A stretch of DNA of 64,000 nucleotides from Membranipora membranacea (GCA_914767715.1 OU612069.1:19897387-19961386); one strand, 5' to 3'. Shown: positions 47,840 through 58,907, counted from the stretch's first letter. The notes: generated by a model from the letters alone, not told the origin. Program-made: numbers and translations.

Positions 47840-47944
47840 CCATGGGCCCCTGGGACTTACATGCCTCTACCGTGTCAATGGGGTGTTTGATACTGGACAT
47901 TGACAATGTAAAGGCATGTATGTAAGAGTCCCAGGGGCCCATGG
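47840..47944. repeat. Inverted repeat with CCATGGGCCCCTGGGACT ends
   Basis: Arms of about 43 bp separated by about 20 bases, with indels near the centre. MITE-like size and shape, lying just after the LINE. Confidence 0.75.
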
Positions 47945-48039
47945 ATTGATTGTAATTGTTTAAAGTGTATTTCACCTCAGTTTGATATTTAAGTACTAGT
48001 ACAAACATGAAATTATTTGGGGTCAAATATTCCTTTTTA

Positions 48040-48185
48040 GCCCTTCCTAGTGCCTGGAAACACTCGCAGAGCTTCTGCAGACGGGGCTCCGCCCGTACCC
48101 CGTTGGGGGGCTCACACCGTCCCCAAACCCCCAGGTGGGTGACTCGGGTGCTTCGCACCCTCGAAGCACCATGTTGTGGTGTAGT
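48040..48185. other. GC-rich island, unassigned
   Basis: Unusually GC-rich for the window (GGGGCTCCGCCCGTACCCCG, CACCGTCCCCAAACCCCC). No frame or promoter element is convincing. Confidence 0.4.
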
Positions 48186-48234
48186 ATCGCCGTAAAATGG
48201 AATCTCCCTATTTTGTATTTAGATTACTTGGCAG

Positions 48235-48697
48235 GTATGGTCTGGGGTAGTTTTTTATGGCCGTTCTGATGGCGCATATGTACTACTTTAAAAATGGGGC
48301 AAAAGGGGGCGGATCCAAGTAAGAAACGTGGAAAAGGGGGTATATAGAGCGTTTTTTACCATTTAACTTCTTTCGGCAAAGATCATTTAGAATGAATTGG
48401 CGTCATTGAAATTTTTTTTATCAATATCATGCAGATCTTGAGTGGTTTTTGAGAAAATATCATACTGTTAAATCCATCTATTGACGTTTTACAGACAGAT
48501 TGTAGACCCCTCAAACACAGTTGTGGCATAAAAATAGGTTTTGCGCAACCTTTCCAGAATAACAGCGATAAATAAACTTCATATTTGATTTTCATTATCT
48601 TTTTATAGGAAGACCCTATTATAAAATAACTGGTAGCAGTCTAATTATAAATTGGGAATATATGGGGACAGGGTGGATCCAGTGAAGATGTGAAAAA
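48235..48697. repeat. Dispersed repeat R6, copy 2
   Basis: Second copy of 42882-43340, same orientation, slightly more diverged at its ends. Confidence 0.85.
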
Positions 48698-48950
48698 CTG
48701 TTTAGATGCGAAAAACAGGTAGAGTACAGAAACTTCTTGCCAATGAGTGATCAAAAAATTGCATTTAATAATAGTTATCTCTCTGGGGTTACCTAGAATT
48801 GAGTGAAACTAGACCCGAATTTCGCTGCGAATCCAATTATGTAAAGTTCATAACTCTCAGAGTGCATATTCTTTCTACAGAGGCTAAGAAAAGACAAAAA
48901 AGTTGCAAAATTTCGTTTTTTAATGAGCTTTCTGCATGTGTATTATCTAC

Positions 48951-49440
48951 CAAGGCACAAACAGATCCTCTTTATTGACTTATTGAGAGGTGCAATATAA
49001 GTACACACCAGTATAAACAAAGATATATCCACAATGTGACCAGTGTCAACGTGAAGGAAAGCAAAGAAAGACGAACTAATGTGCTTATCAAATGCATCGA
49101 AAACCTGTATTGATATAATACATTCTTTATCAAGGTAAAAATCCAGTCAATGACTTATTGGAAGGTGAGATATATGTACAAACATATATAAAATTGTTAC
49201 ATAAAAATACAATAAGTGAATACCAACAATAATATGACCTGTGTAAACAAGAAGGAAAGCAAAAAAAAGGAGTATTTCCTGCTGTGAAAACCAGTATTGA
49301 AAAATACATTCAAGGTACAAATCCTCTTCATTGACTAATTTGAAAGTAGATATTGGTACAAGCCTGTATCAAATGAATATATACAGCAGTAAAATACATA
49401 CCTGCAATGTTACCTATGTCAACGTGTGGGCATGCAACAA
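48951..49440. repeat. 180-bp tandem repeat, three diverged units
   Basis: Units start with CAAGGYAMAA at 48951, 49131 and 49311, exactly 180 bp apart. Each has TTGACTWATT about 20 bp in and an AAATGTNACC-like block later; the third unit is partial. Divergence between units is considerable. Confidence 0.7.
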
Positions 49441-49759
49441 AGGACATCAAGAATATAAAATTCATGTGAAAACATGCTTTGACACAAATGCATGCAGAGT
49501 ATTTTTGTACTTGGTCATCTTGTTAAATTTGGTGCTTCTTAGTCTTGGACTTTGGCAATGATCTATGATCGGAATAGTTATTTTAAGCCTTTTTGCATGG
49601 TTCTTCCTCCTTCGCTGTATCACTGAAAGAATGATGAAACTCAAGATTAAGGAGCGGAAATATAATCGCATAACTGGATCTCAACTCAAGTTAACAGCAG
49701 GAGGTAGAACAACCTTTGAACAAAAAATGATTCTATCTCACGTCACATCTAGCAGCTAA
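49331..49759 (+). pseudogene. Possible membrane-protein terminal exon with an in-frame TGA
   Basis: One frame stays open from about 49331 to the TAA at 49757-49759 except for TGA at 49559. Before it is a Cys-containing stretch (TCNVTYVNVWAC, TCFDTNACR) and a hydrophobic segment (VFLYLVILLNLVLLSLGLW). After it comes a second hydrophobic segment (MIGIVILSLFAWFFLL) with a basic follow-on (RMMKLKIKERKYNR). The second half alone (49565-49759, ATG start) would be a 64-residue single-pass protein. An alternative is an exon starting after CTTCTTAG at 49543. The first part overlaps a tandem repeat and may be chance. AATAAA follows at 49932. Confidence 0.35.
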
Positions 49760-49931
49760 GTTAAAGAGCTTGCAGAACAAATCTGTTGGAGGAATATGTT
49801 ATTCGTATTACAAGCAAGTAGATATATAAACACGGGGGAGGAAGGGGGGTTATGGCTTTCTTGTAATTGATGTCAACTGCTTAGACCTATAACATCACCC
49901 TTCACATATTTTACAAGCAGACTCTTCTTTA

Positions 49932-49937
49932 AATAAA
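49932..49937 (+). terminator. Candidate polyadenylation signal AATAAA
   Basis: Lies 173 bp after the stop of the membrane-type frame. Canonical hexamer, but isolated evidence in AT-rich DNA. Confidence 0.35.
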
Positions 49938-51341
49938 ACATAGACTTGGTTAAACTATATTTCGATTCATTCTTGTCGCTATCCAGCCTGAATACATATA
50001 TACATTTGTATCCTATACGAGTGAATGTTAGCTTTAGTTTATTTTGGTTAGCTGAATGTTAGCCATCACTAAACAATATCACGGTGAAGATGGAGACAAT
50101 GAGGTAACAACCTAATGTTTTTCAGAAGTTCATAATGTTGCAGTGTGGTATCCACTCAAAAGAGATCAAAGTAATGGGTTTGAGGATAAGCCGAATTTCG
50201 GCCTTGCTACTTACAAAGAGTCGAGTTCAAGCTAAAAATGTGATAGCTGCGGCACTGTGAAATTGTATGCACACACTATAACCTCAGGTTATGCTGGCGG
50301 ACCAGTACACAGTTCTGATGATTTACAATGATAACTTTATTTTTTGTAGCATAGGCCTATATATGTCTGATAAATACTTGATGTATAGTGACGTTTCAGG
50401 GAGCAGTATAGGCGTTACTCCGGAATAATATGAGAAATGCAGTAGGTTTAAATAATCTTCCTATATTTAGTGAAGGTGTAGATATCCATTCTCGGCAAGC
50501 GACGATATCTATTATCAGCATCGAGTGTCTCATTCTAAAGTTTGTAATATGTCCACAGATCATGCAGGTCAGGGGGCGGTTATTGCGACTTCACATCAGA
50601 TGGAACGCTGTCGCAGAGCGTGTTGTCATACTTTTAGTAAATTTAATCCATTATTTGCTAGAATTGCGTCTGAACTTAGTGTTGACAGGTTGTTAATATG
50701 TTGGCGAGATCCAGTTGTATCATCATCTACAAAAAAAAACCATACATGATCGATAGATATACCAATTTGTATCTCACCAGGGGTGCGGTGTGGAGCAACA
50801 GACAAGCAGAGTAACAGGACCGGGCTTATCAAACCAAAACAAATTATTATTGTATGTATATTAGACCAAGAATAGTATGCTTTTAGAGCAAATTTATCAA
50901 CGGTGTTCGAGGTTCAAATAAATCCCTCTCGGGAACACAAAAAAGGGAATAGGCTGACAATGCAATTTGTAAAAGACACAAGAAGAAAATCTTGAGAAAT
51001 TGAAACACGAACCTAGTAGTTATTAAGTCTCAACAGACCCTGCACCTAATCCCCAGGGAGAGGGAGTTCATTGCCTTGTCAGACAGATAATAAATCAGCA
51101 GCTCAATGAAGTCACAAATAAGTAAAAAAGCTCAGTCTACTAATCAAGGAGTCAGAAGGAGTCTAACTAATTCATGGATTGATTCAGCAGCATTAGCCTT
51201 TTCACTGTACAAATATAACTATATTATGTTGTCAGGACATGCATTGGTTGGGAGTAACCCTTGGGTCACCACACAAACAAACAAATGAACTAAAAACAGA
51301 GAGAAGCTCAACTTACATATTTAGTATGTTCACTATTATTT
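49938..51341. other. Unassigned DNA
   Basis: Overlapping short frames occur around 50430-50830 on both strands without a recognised domain or splice-site support. No repeats stand out. Confidence 0.35.
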
Positions 51342-52156
51342 ATCATTATTAGGGGTGGAACGGATCAGGGTTAGGCAACCTCGGATCGGATATCGGATCG
51401 GTCGATAAATTCAACCTCGGATCGGATCCGGATAACGCGTACAAATGCTAAGTCCAAGCAGCTGTACTTTTGCACCATAATATACAGTTAAGGTCATTAA
51501 ACACATGGATAAACAGCGTCAACAATATTTTCCCTGAACCATTACCCTAATTTAAATGCGCATGTATCTGCTTGGATATAATACTTTACAAGGACCAACT
51601 TATCACTCAAACAGCCATGGTACAGGGATCACACAAACAGTTTATTTGAAACTCCCTGCTCATATGTCCCAAACTCTCTGCTGTGATTAGGATAGGAATT
51701 GTCCTCCTACTTTGAAGAAGAAGATAACCTTGTACATTAAACTAGATAGTTTGTTACAGGGAACATCATTGGACAAAAATTATGTCCTTATTCACAACAA
51801 TCTGAGTAAAGATGCTTCTCATAACTTCAGCAGAAAAACACATCCATCAAATTTAATCAGCAACAATATGATTAGCTATGAAAATAAGATATGTATTGAT
51901 TGCCTACTGATCACCACTGATTGCTTTCAGCCAAACTCCTTTATCTAATCTGGACCACAAATTAATGACTATCATACTTCTTTCCTTGTCATTTTTAGTG
52001 AGATAAATGATGCTAAGTAGGCCTAAGTGTTGATTAAAAACGTATCATATCGGATCAGACATAGCACATATCCGATCCGGTTTGTGGTTGAATCCGAGGT
52101 CAAATATCCAAAATTCAACTCCAACCTCAAGAGGTCGTTCCACCCCTAATCATTAT
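51342..52156. mobile_element. Non-autonomous hAT-type element with 8-bp target duplication
   Basis: TAGGGGTGGAACG at 51350 pairs with CGTTCCACCCCTA ending at 52148, and ATCATTAT flanks both ends (51342-51349, 52149-52156). An 8-bp duplication and TAGGGGTG ends are hallmarks of hAT transposons. Subterminal GGATCGGAT repeats (three near the left end; GGATCAGAC and CCGATCCGG near the right) are probable transposase-binding sites. The 799-bp element has no transposase; the 78-residue internal frame (51712-51948) is unrecognised. Confidence 0.92.
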
Positions 52157-53200
52157 ACATTCCGAATGTTTGATTTATTACACTTACTTACTCCCTGAGC
52201 TGAGCTGGTAATACTTGTTTCTGTAGTAGGAAGTAGTTGCTTTTCATTTGCTGTTTCATTGTCTGTCTAGTGAGCAGAAGCTAGAGCTTTGGGAAGCCTA
52301 AAGAAACTCCCAGAGAAATTCCCTGTCCTGTTGTTGAAACTAGCAAAAATGCACTGAACCATTCTGTCTCTGAGTTTGTCCATTACAAAATAAAGTACAC
52401 CTATGCTGTAGTATGTTGGATAGGCCCTGGGGGCCGACGTCAGGGAGACATGCCCCAATGCACCTATGAGAGTTGTGTAACAAAAGGCCTTTTGTTTGGT
52501 GAACAAAGGAGTACAATGGCAGGCAAAGTGTGCTTGTCTGATTGCATGTTGGATTCATGTGATTGCATGCTGGGGCGCGTGTATGCTAGGCTCAGCTCTC
52601 TACTTTTGCTACACTCATTTGTGGGTATACACAATCCACCCGCTGCTACGATATGTAGGAACCACTGGTAAAGGGTATTTCACAACTGTACTTTATTTTG
52701 TAATGTCTGAATTTGTAATAGTGAAGAAGTTCTCTGACTACTAACTTTACTGAATGAATCAAATCTGAAAAATGTGCTCTAGCCTGGAAAGTCTGTCATG
52801 TGTGGATGGGGGGTACACCCTCCGCCCACCCACCCACACAACACAGCCTGCCTAAGATAAATGTGTTCACCGGAAATCCATATGTCTATGGAAATCCAGA
52901 ATACTAGTCCACTCCATTCATTGGCTGAGCCTTCTTCTTCTTCTGCTTCTGGCCAGAATCAAGAAGGGACGCCACAATCTTTATGCAATTAATACACAAA
53001 ATATTTTTTTCCAAAAAAACTTCATTTTTATGTTTTTCTTTATTTTTACATTATTTCACATTTCAGCTGAGATTTAGACCAGTGAGCTTTAATACAATCA
53101 ATTTTATGAGCAAAAGTTGTTTTTCTCTGGGTAGTTGCACTGAAACTTGTTTATAGACTGCCCATAGACAGCTGCTGATTACCAAACACTCAACTCTTAC
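52157..53200. other. Intron or intergenic DNA beside the secreted-protein exons
   Basis: On the minus strand, 52990-52916 could read IVASLLDSGQKQKKKKAQPM then a stop, after a weak AG. Its phase does not fit the preceding exon, so it is not called. Otherwise no gene. Confidence 0.35.
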
Positions 53201-53334
53201 CTAGACCTGGAGTAGATGCTCAGAGAAGCCTGGATGGTTGGATGGAGTTCGACGTCATACTCGGATTGTTCAACTGAGAAGTTCACTCCTGGTGTAAATA
53301 GTTCTTCACCAGCTACTTGTGCCCGTGAATTACT
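53201..53334 (-). CDS. Second exon of a predicted secreted protein
   Basis: Minus strand: ATTATTCCTTCCAG|AGTAATTC opens the exon and TCTAG|GTAAGAG closes it, both near consensus. Reading in phase 0 gives 44 residues including AGEELFTPGVNFSVEQSEYD then VELHPTIQASLSI, compositionally protein-like and free of stops. It ends in phase 2; if the donor is not used, a TAA follows within the next codons. Joined to the upstream exon (53866-53898), the reading frame is continuous. Family not recognised. The next exon was not found with confidence. Confidence 0.55.
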
Positions 53335-53865
53335 CTGGAAGGAATAATTATAATACATAATGTTTCATGCTTAGTCATACACACACCCTACTCCTAGGAG
53401 AGTATGTCGTTGTATGAACTTTAATTTCCTGTCAGTACTAGTGATAGCAAATGAGACAGTGAGTAAAATTACTGATCTTATGAGCAATTCTAGTTCACAG
53501 TCGTCAGTATAAGATATAAAGAAAAAAAATTCACTCCAGTTATAACAGGTATTATAGCTCATATTTCACCATTTCCCATCAATTAATAAATAGTTGTCAA
53601 GGTCGCTTAGCGTAATGGCCACGCATTTAATTTCTTGCTTCTTATCTTCCAGATTTTCAGTGATTAACATAACTCATGCCTTGGATCTCTAATTACAACT
53701 TTAACTACTATGCAGTAACCACAGGTCGTAAATGTGGAATATTTGAAATCTGGGCAACCGCAGAACATCAGGTTACTGGGTACACTGGCATGGCAACAGC
53801 CATAAAGGATATCAGACTGAAAAAGGTGCAATAGCTTTTATGATAAAAACTAGGACATTACTCAC

Positions 53866-53898
53866 CACAATTATTCCCAGAGAAAAAAACAACAACAT
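53866..53898 (-). CDS. First coding exon: signal peptide start
   Basis: Minus strand ATG at 53898 starts 11 codons (MLLLFFSLGIIV counting the last, phase-0 codon) ending at ATTGTG|GTGAGT. Spliced to 53334 it continues SNSRAQVAGEE, so the product begins with a short hydrophobic core followed by SRA-Q, a plausible signal-peptidase site. An ATG at 53947 in another frame (MVCGCGGDEV...) would leave the next exon blocked by a stop, so 53898 is preferred. Confidence 0.5.
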
Positions 53899-54003
53899 TC
53901 TCATCTGCAGGGATTAACACCTCATCGCCACCACAACCACAAACCATGAAGGTAGGTAGATGGCTACCGCAGAGGTTAGCACTGGGCCAGAGACATCTCT
54001 TAT

Positions 54004-54483
54004 ATAGACAGTTTTCTGAGCTCTGATTTAGGCCTCAATTTGGTGTTGTCCTCTCTCCAGTTTGGTACTTTAAACACACGCCGCATAGGAAGAACGTGCT
54101 GAAAAGAGGGTTATCTTGAAGACCGCTTTTAATAGGATAAAGATTATTTTTGATTCAGAATCTGTAACATTGAAAACTCATATGGACATAGTTTGGGTAA
54201 TAATTTCAGTATTTGGATAGTCAATTATAGCATTTTCTTGAGTTGCGTCACTGAAATTAAGATTTATCAACATTAAAGCCTTCAATGATTTGGAAACCCT
54301 GTCTCACAGGGTTTTCGATGGTGCAGACTCTGAATCAAAAATAATTTTTATCCTAACATTAGCGGTCTTCAATATAACCCTCTTTCAACAGGTTTTTCCT
54401 ATGCGGTATGGGTTAGAAGTACTAAACTGGAGAGAGGACAACTACGAATTGAGGCATAAATAAGGGCTCAGAAAACTGTCTAT
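54004..54483. repeat. Inverted repeat: LINE 5' region present twice head to head
   Basis: About 175 bp at 54004-54179 is the reverse complement of 54309-54483 with roughly 15% differences; the spacer is about 130 bp. The right arm ends 44 bp before the LINE ORF1 start, so it is probably the LINE 5' UTR, and the left arm is an inverted copy of it. Confidence 0.85.
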
Positions 54484-54526
54484 TAGCCCACCAAAAACAA
54501 AATGCCAGTACCGGATCTGACAATAC

Positions 54527-55492
54527 ATGCCTGTGGCTAAAACCTCCATGGCCACAGGCATTGATACCAAAACTAGTATCACTGATGATGCAGATTGGAC
54601 ATCTCCGCCAGTTAATGAGCTCAATACTCGGCTTTGTGGTTCTTGCACCCAAGTGCTAGACTTAATGCGCTTGATGTCAGGTCAATTGGCCTCCCTTTCA
54701 TCAGAAGTATCAAGGCTGAACTTGATAGTAGAGCAGCTATCACAGAAACAAGTTCCAGACCAAAGCTGGCGAGATGTAGTATCTGCAACGCCACCTACTC
54801 CACCCCCTCGACACCGTCAAATACCACAACACCAACAACAACAATCTGGAAACCAATCTACACAACGCCAACAACCAACACAAGTCGAACAAAACAAACC
54901 AGAAACAACCAACCACCAGCAACCACAACCCACCAGACGTACTCCCAGACCAACCGACCCAGTATTCAATCCCCAAAAATGCATAATTATCCACAGCACA
55001 ACCAAATACTGTTCCCAAGTCAACCATGATAATGTCAGAGCTGCCGTCGCATCAACCTCCAACAAACCAATACTAATCGAGATCATTAACCGTGATAAGC
55101 CGACTTCCCTCCACCAAAAATACATCGTACAGCTCGCAGACGAGAAACTGGTCGACACTATCATAAAAAATTGGAAACCTACTCACCTAGGAGGCAGCAC
55201 CGCTAGGAAATCAATAAAACTGAACAACAACACCGCCGTTTTGAAAGATGTTCCAAATTACATCCCCGGTGATCAACTAAAAAAGGAAATTGAAAAATCA
55301 TGTGGAACAACAGTGTCAATTTATCGACTTAAATCCAAAGAAGGCAAGCCATTACATACAGTGAAAATAACATTCAAAACAAACGAACAATTAGAGCATG
55401 CAATTAAAAATAGCATTCCTCTAGATTCAATCAACCTTATACTGCCAGCAATGAAGTTCATTGCTGCCAGTGGAACGGCTAATAAAAAATGA
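54527..55492 (+). CDS. LINE ORF1 protein (321 residues)
   Basis: An intact frame from ATG to TGA. Residues about 40-75 form a leucine-rich, probably coiled-coil segment (LMRLMSGQLASLSSEVSRLN). Residues about 85-145 are a Gln/Thr/Pro-rich linker, and 145-320 form a folded basic domain (KCIIIHSTTKY, KYIVQLADEKLVDTIIKNW, VPNYIPGDQLKKEIEKSCG) that looks like an RRM-type nucleic-acid-binding fold. No CCHC knuckle is visible. The endonuclease frame that follows is the expected partner. Likely role: RNA-binding protein of the LINE particle. Intactness contrasts with the decayed ORF2. Confidence 0.8.
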   Translation: MPVAKTSMATGIDTKTSITDDADWTSPPVNELNTRLCGSCTQVLDLMRLMSGQLASLSSEVSRLNLIVEQLSQKQVPDQSWRDVVSATPPTPPPRHRQIPQHQQQQSGNQSTQRQQPTQVEQNKPETTNHQQPQPTRRTPRPTDPVFNPQKCIIIHSTTKYCSQVNHDNVRAAVASTSNKPILIEIINRDKPTSLHQKYIVQLADEKLVDTIIKNWKPTHLGGSTARKSIKLNNNTAVLKDVPNYIPGDQLKKEIEKSCGTTVSIYRLKSKEGKPLHTVKITFKTNEQLEHAIKNSIPLDSINLILPAMKFIAASGTANKK

Positions 55493-55589
55493 TACCTAAT
55501 CAGCTACCTGACAGACCTCAACATCAAACCCTATATGACTTCAAACTCAGACTTCATAACAGATTATGGGAAATATATCATCTCTAGCA

Positions 55590-56960
55590 ACAAAGAGCAG
55601 ATCTAAGGACACATCTCTACACCGTCTCCATCCCTTTATAAAAAAATTCACTATTATGAAAGTCTAAATTTAGCAAATTGCACTGATATTTTCTCTGTTT
55701 CAGAAACCTGGCTCAAACCAGAATTACCATACCAAATGATCAGCTTATTAGAATTTAATCTCATCAGATGTGACAGAAAATCAGCCACAAAAACCAGAGG
55801 TGGTGGGGCAGCAATTTATGTATATTCCAATTATAACTTCACAGAACTTTCTCAACCACAAAAAAAACTCAGGCAATTGTGTGACTCATTCTGGGTCAAT
55901 ATAAAAATGCATCAAAATAGTGATCCTCCTATAGTAGCCTCATTCTACCTTCCGCCAGACTCTGATAAGCAAAATTTTATTACACTGCAGAGCGATATTT
56001 TACATCAAAAACAATTCATTGGAACAAAGGTAATTTTACTGGGTGACTTCAACATCAACTGGAATTCAAACTCCAGGGAAAAACCTTGTGCCTTACTTCT
56101 GCTGGCCTTCAGCAAGTAGTTGTAGGTACATCTTTCATCATTAACCATGGCAATGGAAGGTTGTAAGACCATAATTATGTTAATTGTGATTTATTAGTGA
56201 ACGCCTGTAAGATATTGACATGTGACAGATCTATTTCTGATCACTACGCCACATTCCTTTAAATTGGTAGAATCAAACCTGCAAAGGCAAAACTATTGCT
56301 GATTGAAATTCGGAACTTTAAAAAACTAAACCTTATGGACTTTTGCAATGACTGCTCTCATCTTCCACTCCGGCAAATTGCTTCAGATCCCAACCTATCC
56401 ATTCATGAATGGACAGAGAAATTAGATCAATTAATCATCAGTATAGTTGACAAGCATGCACCTGAAAAAAAATCGAGTGCGTTGCAAGAAAAACAAATGG
56501 CTAACACCAGAAATACTACGTCTCATCACCCTCAGAAACAAATACTATAAACAGGTTTTTATCAAATCTCTTCACTCTCCACCTGATGCCCAAATAGATC
56601 AATAGAAAAAATTCAGGAAATATGTAACTTATCAAATAAGAGAAGCAAAGAAAAACTATGTAAGTAAGTCCCTCTCAGAAAGCGATAAAAGTTTCCATTC
56701 ATGTTTAAAATCAAGACTAAGAAAGGAAAATCTGAGACAACCATTGAGCAAATAGTTTATAAAAACACTACATACAATGATGGAATAGACATAGCTAGCG
56801 CCCTTAATGAATACTTTGTCAAGGTCGGTGGGCAATCAGAATTTGATCCAATAATACACATCAGCCAAGCAGTAGTCAACCAACCTTCTCATTCACTCCC
56901 ATAACCAGTAAAACTGTAACACTACTAATCAAATCACTAAAACCGAACAAACGAGGAGGT
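55590..56960 (+). pseudogene. LINE ORF2 fragment: endonuclease and pre-RT region
   Basis: Readable across shifting frames: CTDIFSVSETWLKPELPY, then RCDRKSATKTRGGGAAIYVY, VILLGDFNINWNSNS, RSISDHYATF (the SDH catalytic motif), DKHAPEKKSS, IREAKKNYVSKSLSES and, at the very end, LIKSLKPNKRGG, where RT should start. Several stops and frameshifts. It stops abruptly at the TTAA target of the fold-back element at 56961, and RT motifs are absent beyond it. Confidence 0.85.
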
Positions 56961-57852
56961 TTAAGGTAATGTCAAAGACCGATCCGAATATCAACAAATC
57001 ATATACCGTTGGAAAGCTGCCGAGCTACTGAAAATGAATACTTGAACAAAAACTTGATTCAATGACGTTGTGTCATTTTAGGGAGGAAATGAGGCAGATA
57101 ACGCTGTTTTTGTCAAAGCAGATGGAGGAGTCAAATTAAATGCAAGAAATTTCAAACCAGGTGGAATGCATACTTAGAGATTGCGTTCATCGTAAAATTT
57201 GATTTTCTTTGATATATGACTAGTCTAAACTGACTTTTTACGTCACGCCATTCAATGCATTTTATTTTGTGAAGCCGTGAAAAGATGTGAAATTTCAATC
57301 ATTAATTCAGAACAGATCATAGGCTCGAAACAAAATTAATTATGATTTTCCCTAAGAGTACACTGAAAATGTCATACCTATTAACTTTCAACAAATTAGC
57401 TTGCATATTGCGAAAAAAGTAGACTCTCGAATGCAGCTAATATTTTTTGCAACTTTTGCATAACATCAAATGTGCTGTCCAAATGACCATTATTGTGGCC
57501 AAACGAAGTTTTTTTGAAACTTCTCACATACGAAGCCGCTTTCATTAGCCATGGTGCACACAGGAAATGCCAAAAGATTTTTTCCCTGCATCTTCGTTTT
57601 TCTTGAATTTAACACAAAAGAATGCCAAAAAACAGCTATTTTTGGGGACTTTTGAGGTGTTTTTGGCCATTCTTTTGTGCTAAATTCAAGAAAAACGAAG
57701 ATGCAGTGAAAAAATCTGCCTCATTTCCTCCCTTTAGTGACACAACGTCATCGAATCAAGTTTTTGTTCAGGTATTCATTTTCAGTAGCTCGGCAGCTTT
57801 CCAACGGTATATGATATGTTGATATTCGGATCGGTCTTTGACATTACCTTAA
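56961..57852. mobile_element. TTAA-target fold-back element, copy 2 (with target sites)
   Basis: TTAA at 56961-56964 and 57849-57852 flank 884 bp with the same GGTAATGTCAAAGACCGATC ends as copy 1. A central hairpin (arms around 57590 and 57700) closes a nearly complete palindrome. The right arm lacks part of the sequence present in the left: AAAAAATCTGCC jumps into the terminal repeat. No coding capacity. Confidence 0.85.
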
Positions 57853-57856
57853 AATC

Positions 57857-58260
57857 TGTTTTCGAAGCAGGTAGTGCCATTGACAAGTTCGTACAAATAT
57901 TTGTGAAAAAGTTATTAAATATTTCTGAATAATGCTTTTGGATCATCAATTACTTTTCGGTGGTCATCTTTAAGAGCGGTACAACTAGTCTCTGCTTTTT
58001 AGTTTTTATTATGTAGACTTTTGAGAAAACGCCATTATTCATTTTGGTTGTTCTTGCATCGTGAAAACTGAAATTTAAAATAACTGCGCTTGACTTCTTT
58101 GATATGTGTTGTTACAAAATTGCAGATGTTTTGCTTTGTCATGCAGTTCAGTGCACTTTTTAGTCAAATGAAACAGCTCAGGTGTCACCCATCTTTTTGG
58201 AAGGCTTTTCTTGGTGATTTACCGCTTTCAATTTTAGAGCTTTTACTTGAACTTTCAATA
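57857..58260 (-). pseudogene. Antisense LINE fragment, pre-RT region
   Basis: On the minus strand, from about 58190 to 57857 with one frameshift: RWVTPELFHLTKKCTELHDK, THIKEVKRSYFKFQFSRCKN, TALKDDHRKVIDDPKALF and FHKYLYELVNG, with internal stops. This is the stretch between endonuclease and RT typical of CR1/Jockey LINEs. It differs from the plus-strand LINE on the other side of the TTAA element. Confidence 0.75.
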
Positions 58261-58907
58261 GCCTGGGTAAAAATTTTACATACCATCTTGGGATATTCTC
58301 TTGGTGGTTGTATCTCTGTATCTCTTTATTTCACAGCTCAAATGGCCTGCAATAATGAATATCAGCAGGTTATGACTCATATATTGAATAAAATGAATAT
58401 TTGATTATACAATCCAAAAAAAGCATATAATGGACTAAGGAATGACACACATTGCATCGGAGAAGAAGCCAAACAAAGAAGACATGAACATCACAATAAT
58501 TTATTTCAACCTCAGTGATGATCTCACAATGAATTAAAATGATTCAATTGGCACCCAAAGTTTTTTGGTAGCTGTGACCACAGATGCAAAGTGGGTATTT
58601 CAGACATTTATGAGATTATTAACATACAGTTGAGACACTACAAAATGAATTAAGCAACTAGTTTTTAATATTATTTTACATCACTATACATGACCATGCA
58701 GCTCATTTACATCACTACATGAAACCTATTCTATTTCTATGGATTTTGTATGCCCATGTACTTCTCACTGATATTGAGATTCAGGTATATCCTTCAATCA
58801 GTCCATCGATCGATCTGCCCTCGTACTAACCTACACTGCACGGAGACGTTGTAGTAACAGAGAACAGGTGAATGATTGATTGACTCCATCTAAATAGAGA
58901 AAATTTG
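58261..58907. other. Unassigned DNA
   Basis: 58345-58404 resembles 61068-61130 (GCCTGCAATAATGAAT ... AATAAATATTTG). No gene. Confidence 0.35.

Noticed and set aside
52916-52990. Last exon of the secreted gene (ends KKKKAQPMNGVD)
   Set aside because: Weak acceptor, and its frame does not match the phase-2 end of the exon at 53201.
53600-53640. tRNA-like A box (GGTCGCTTAGCGTAATGG)
   Set aside because: No B box at the required distance.
53654-53816. Cys-rich minus-strand exon after CACCTTTTTCAG
   Set aside because: Its open frame does not fit the phase from 53866 and no donor closes it.
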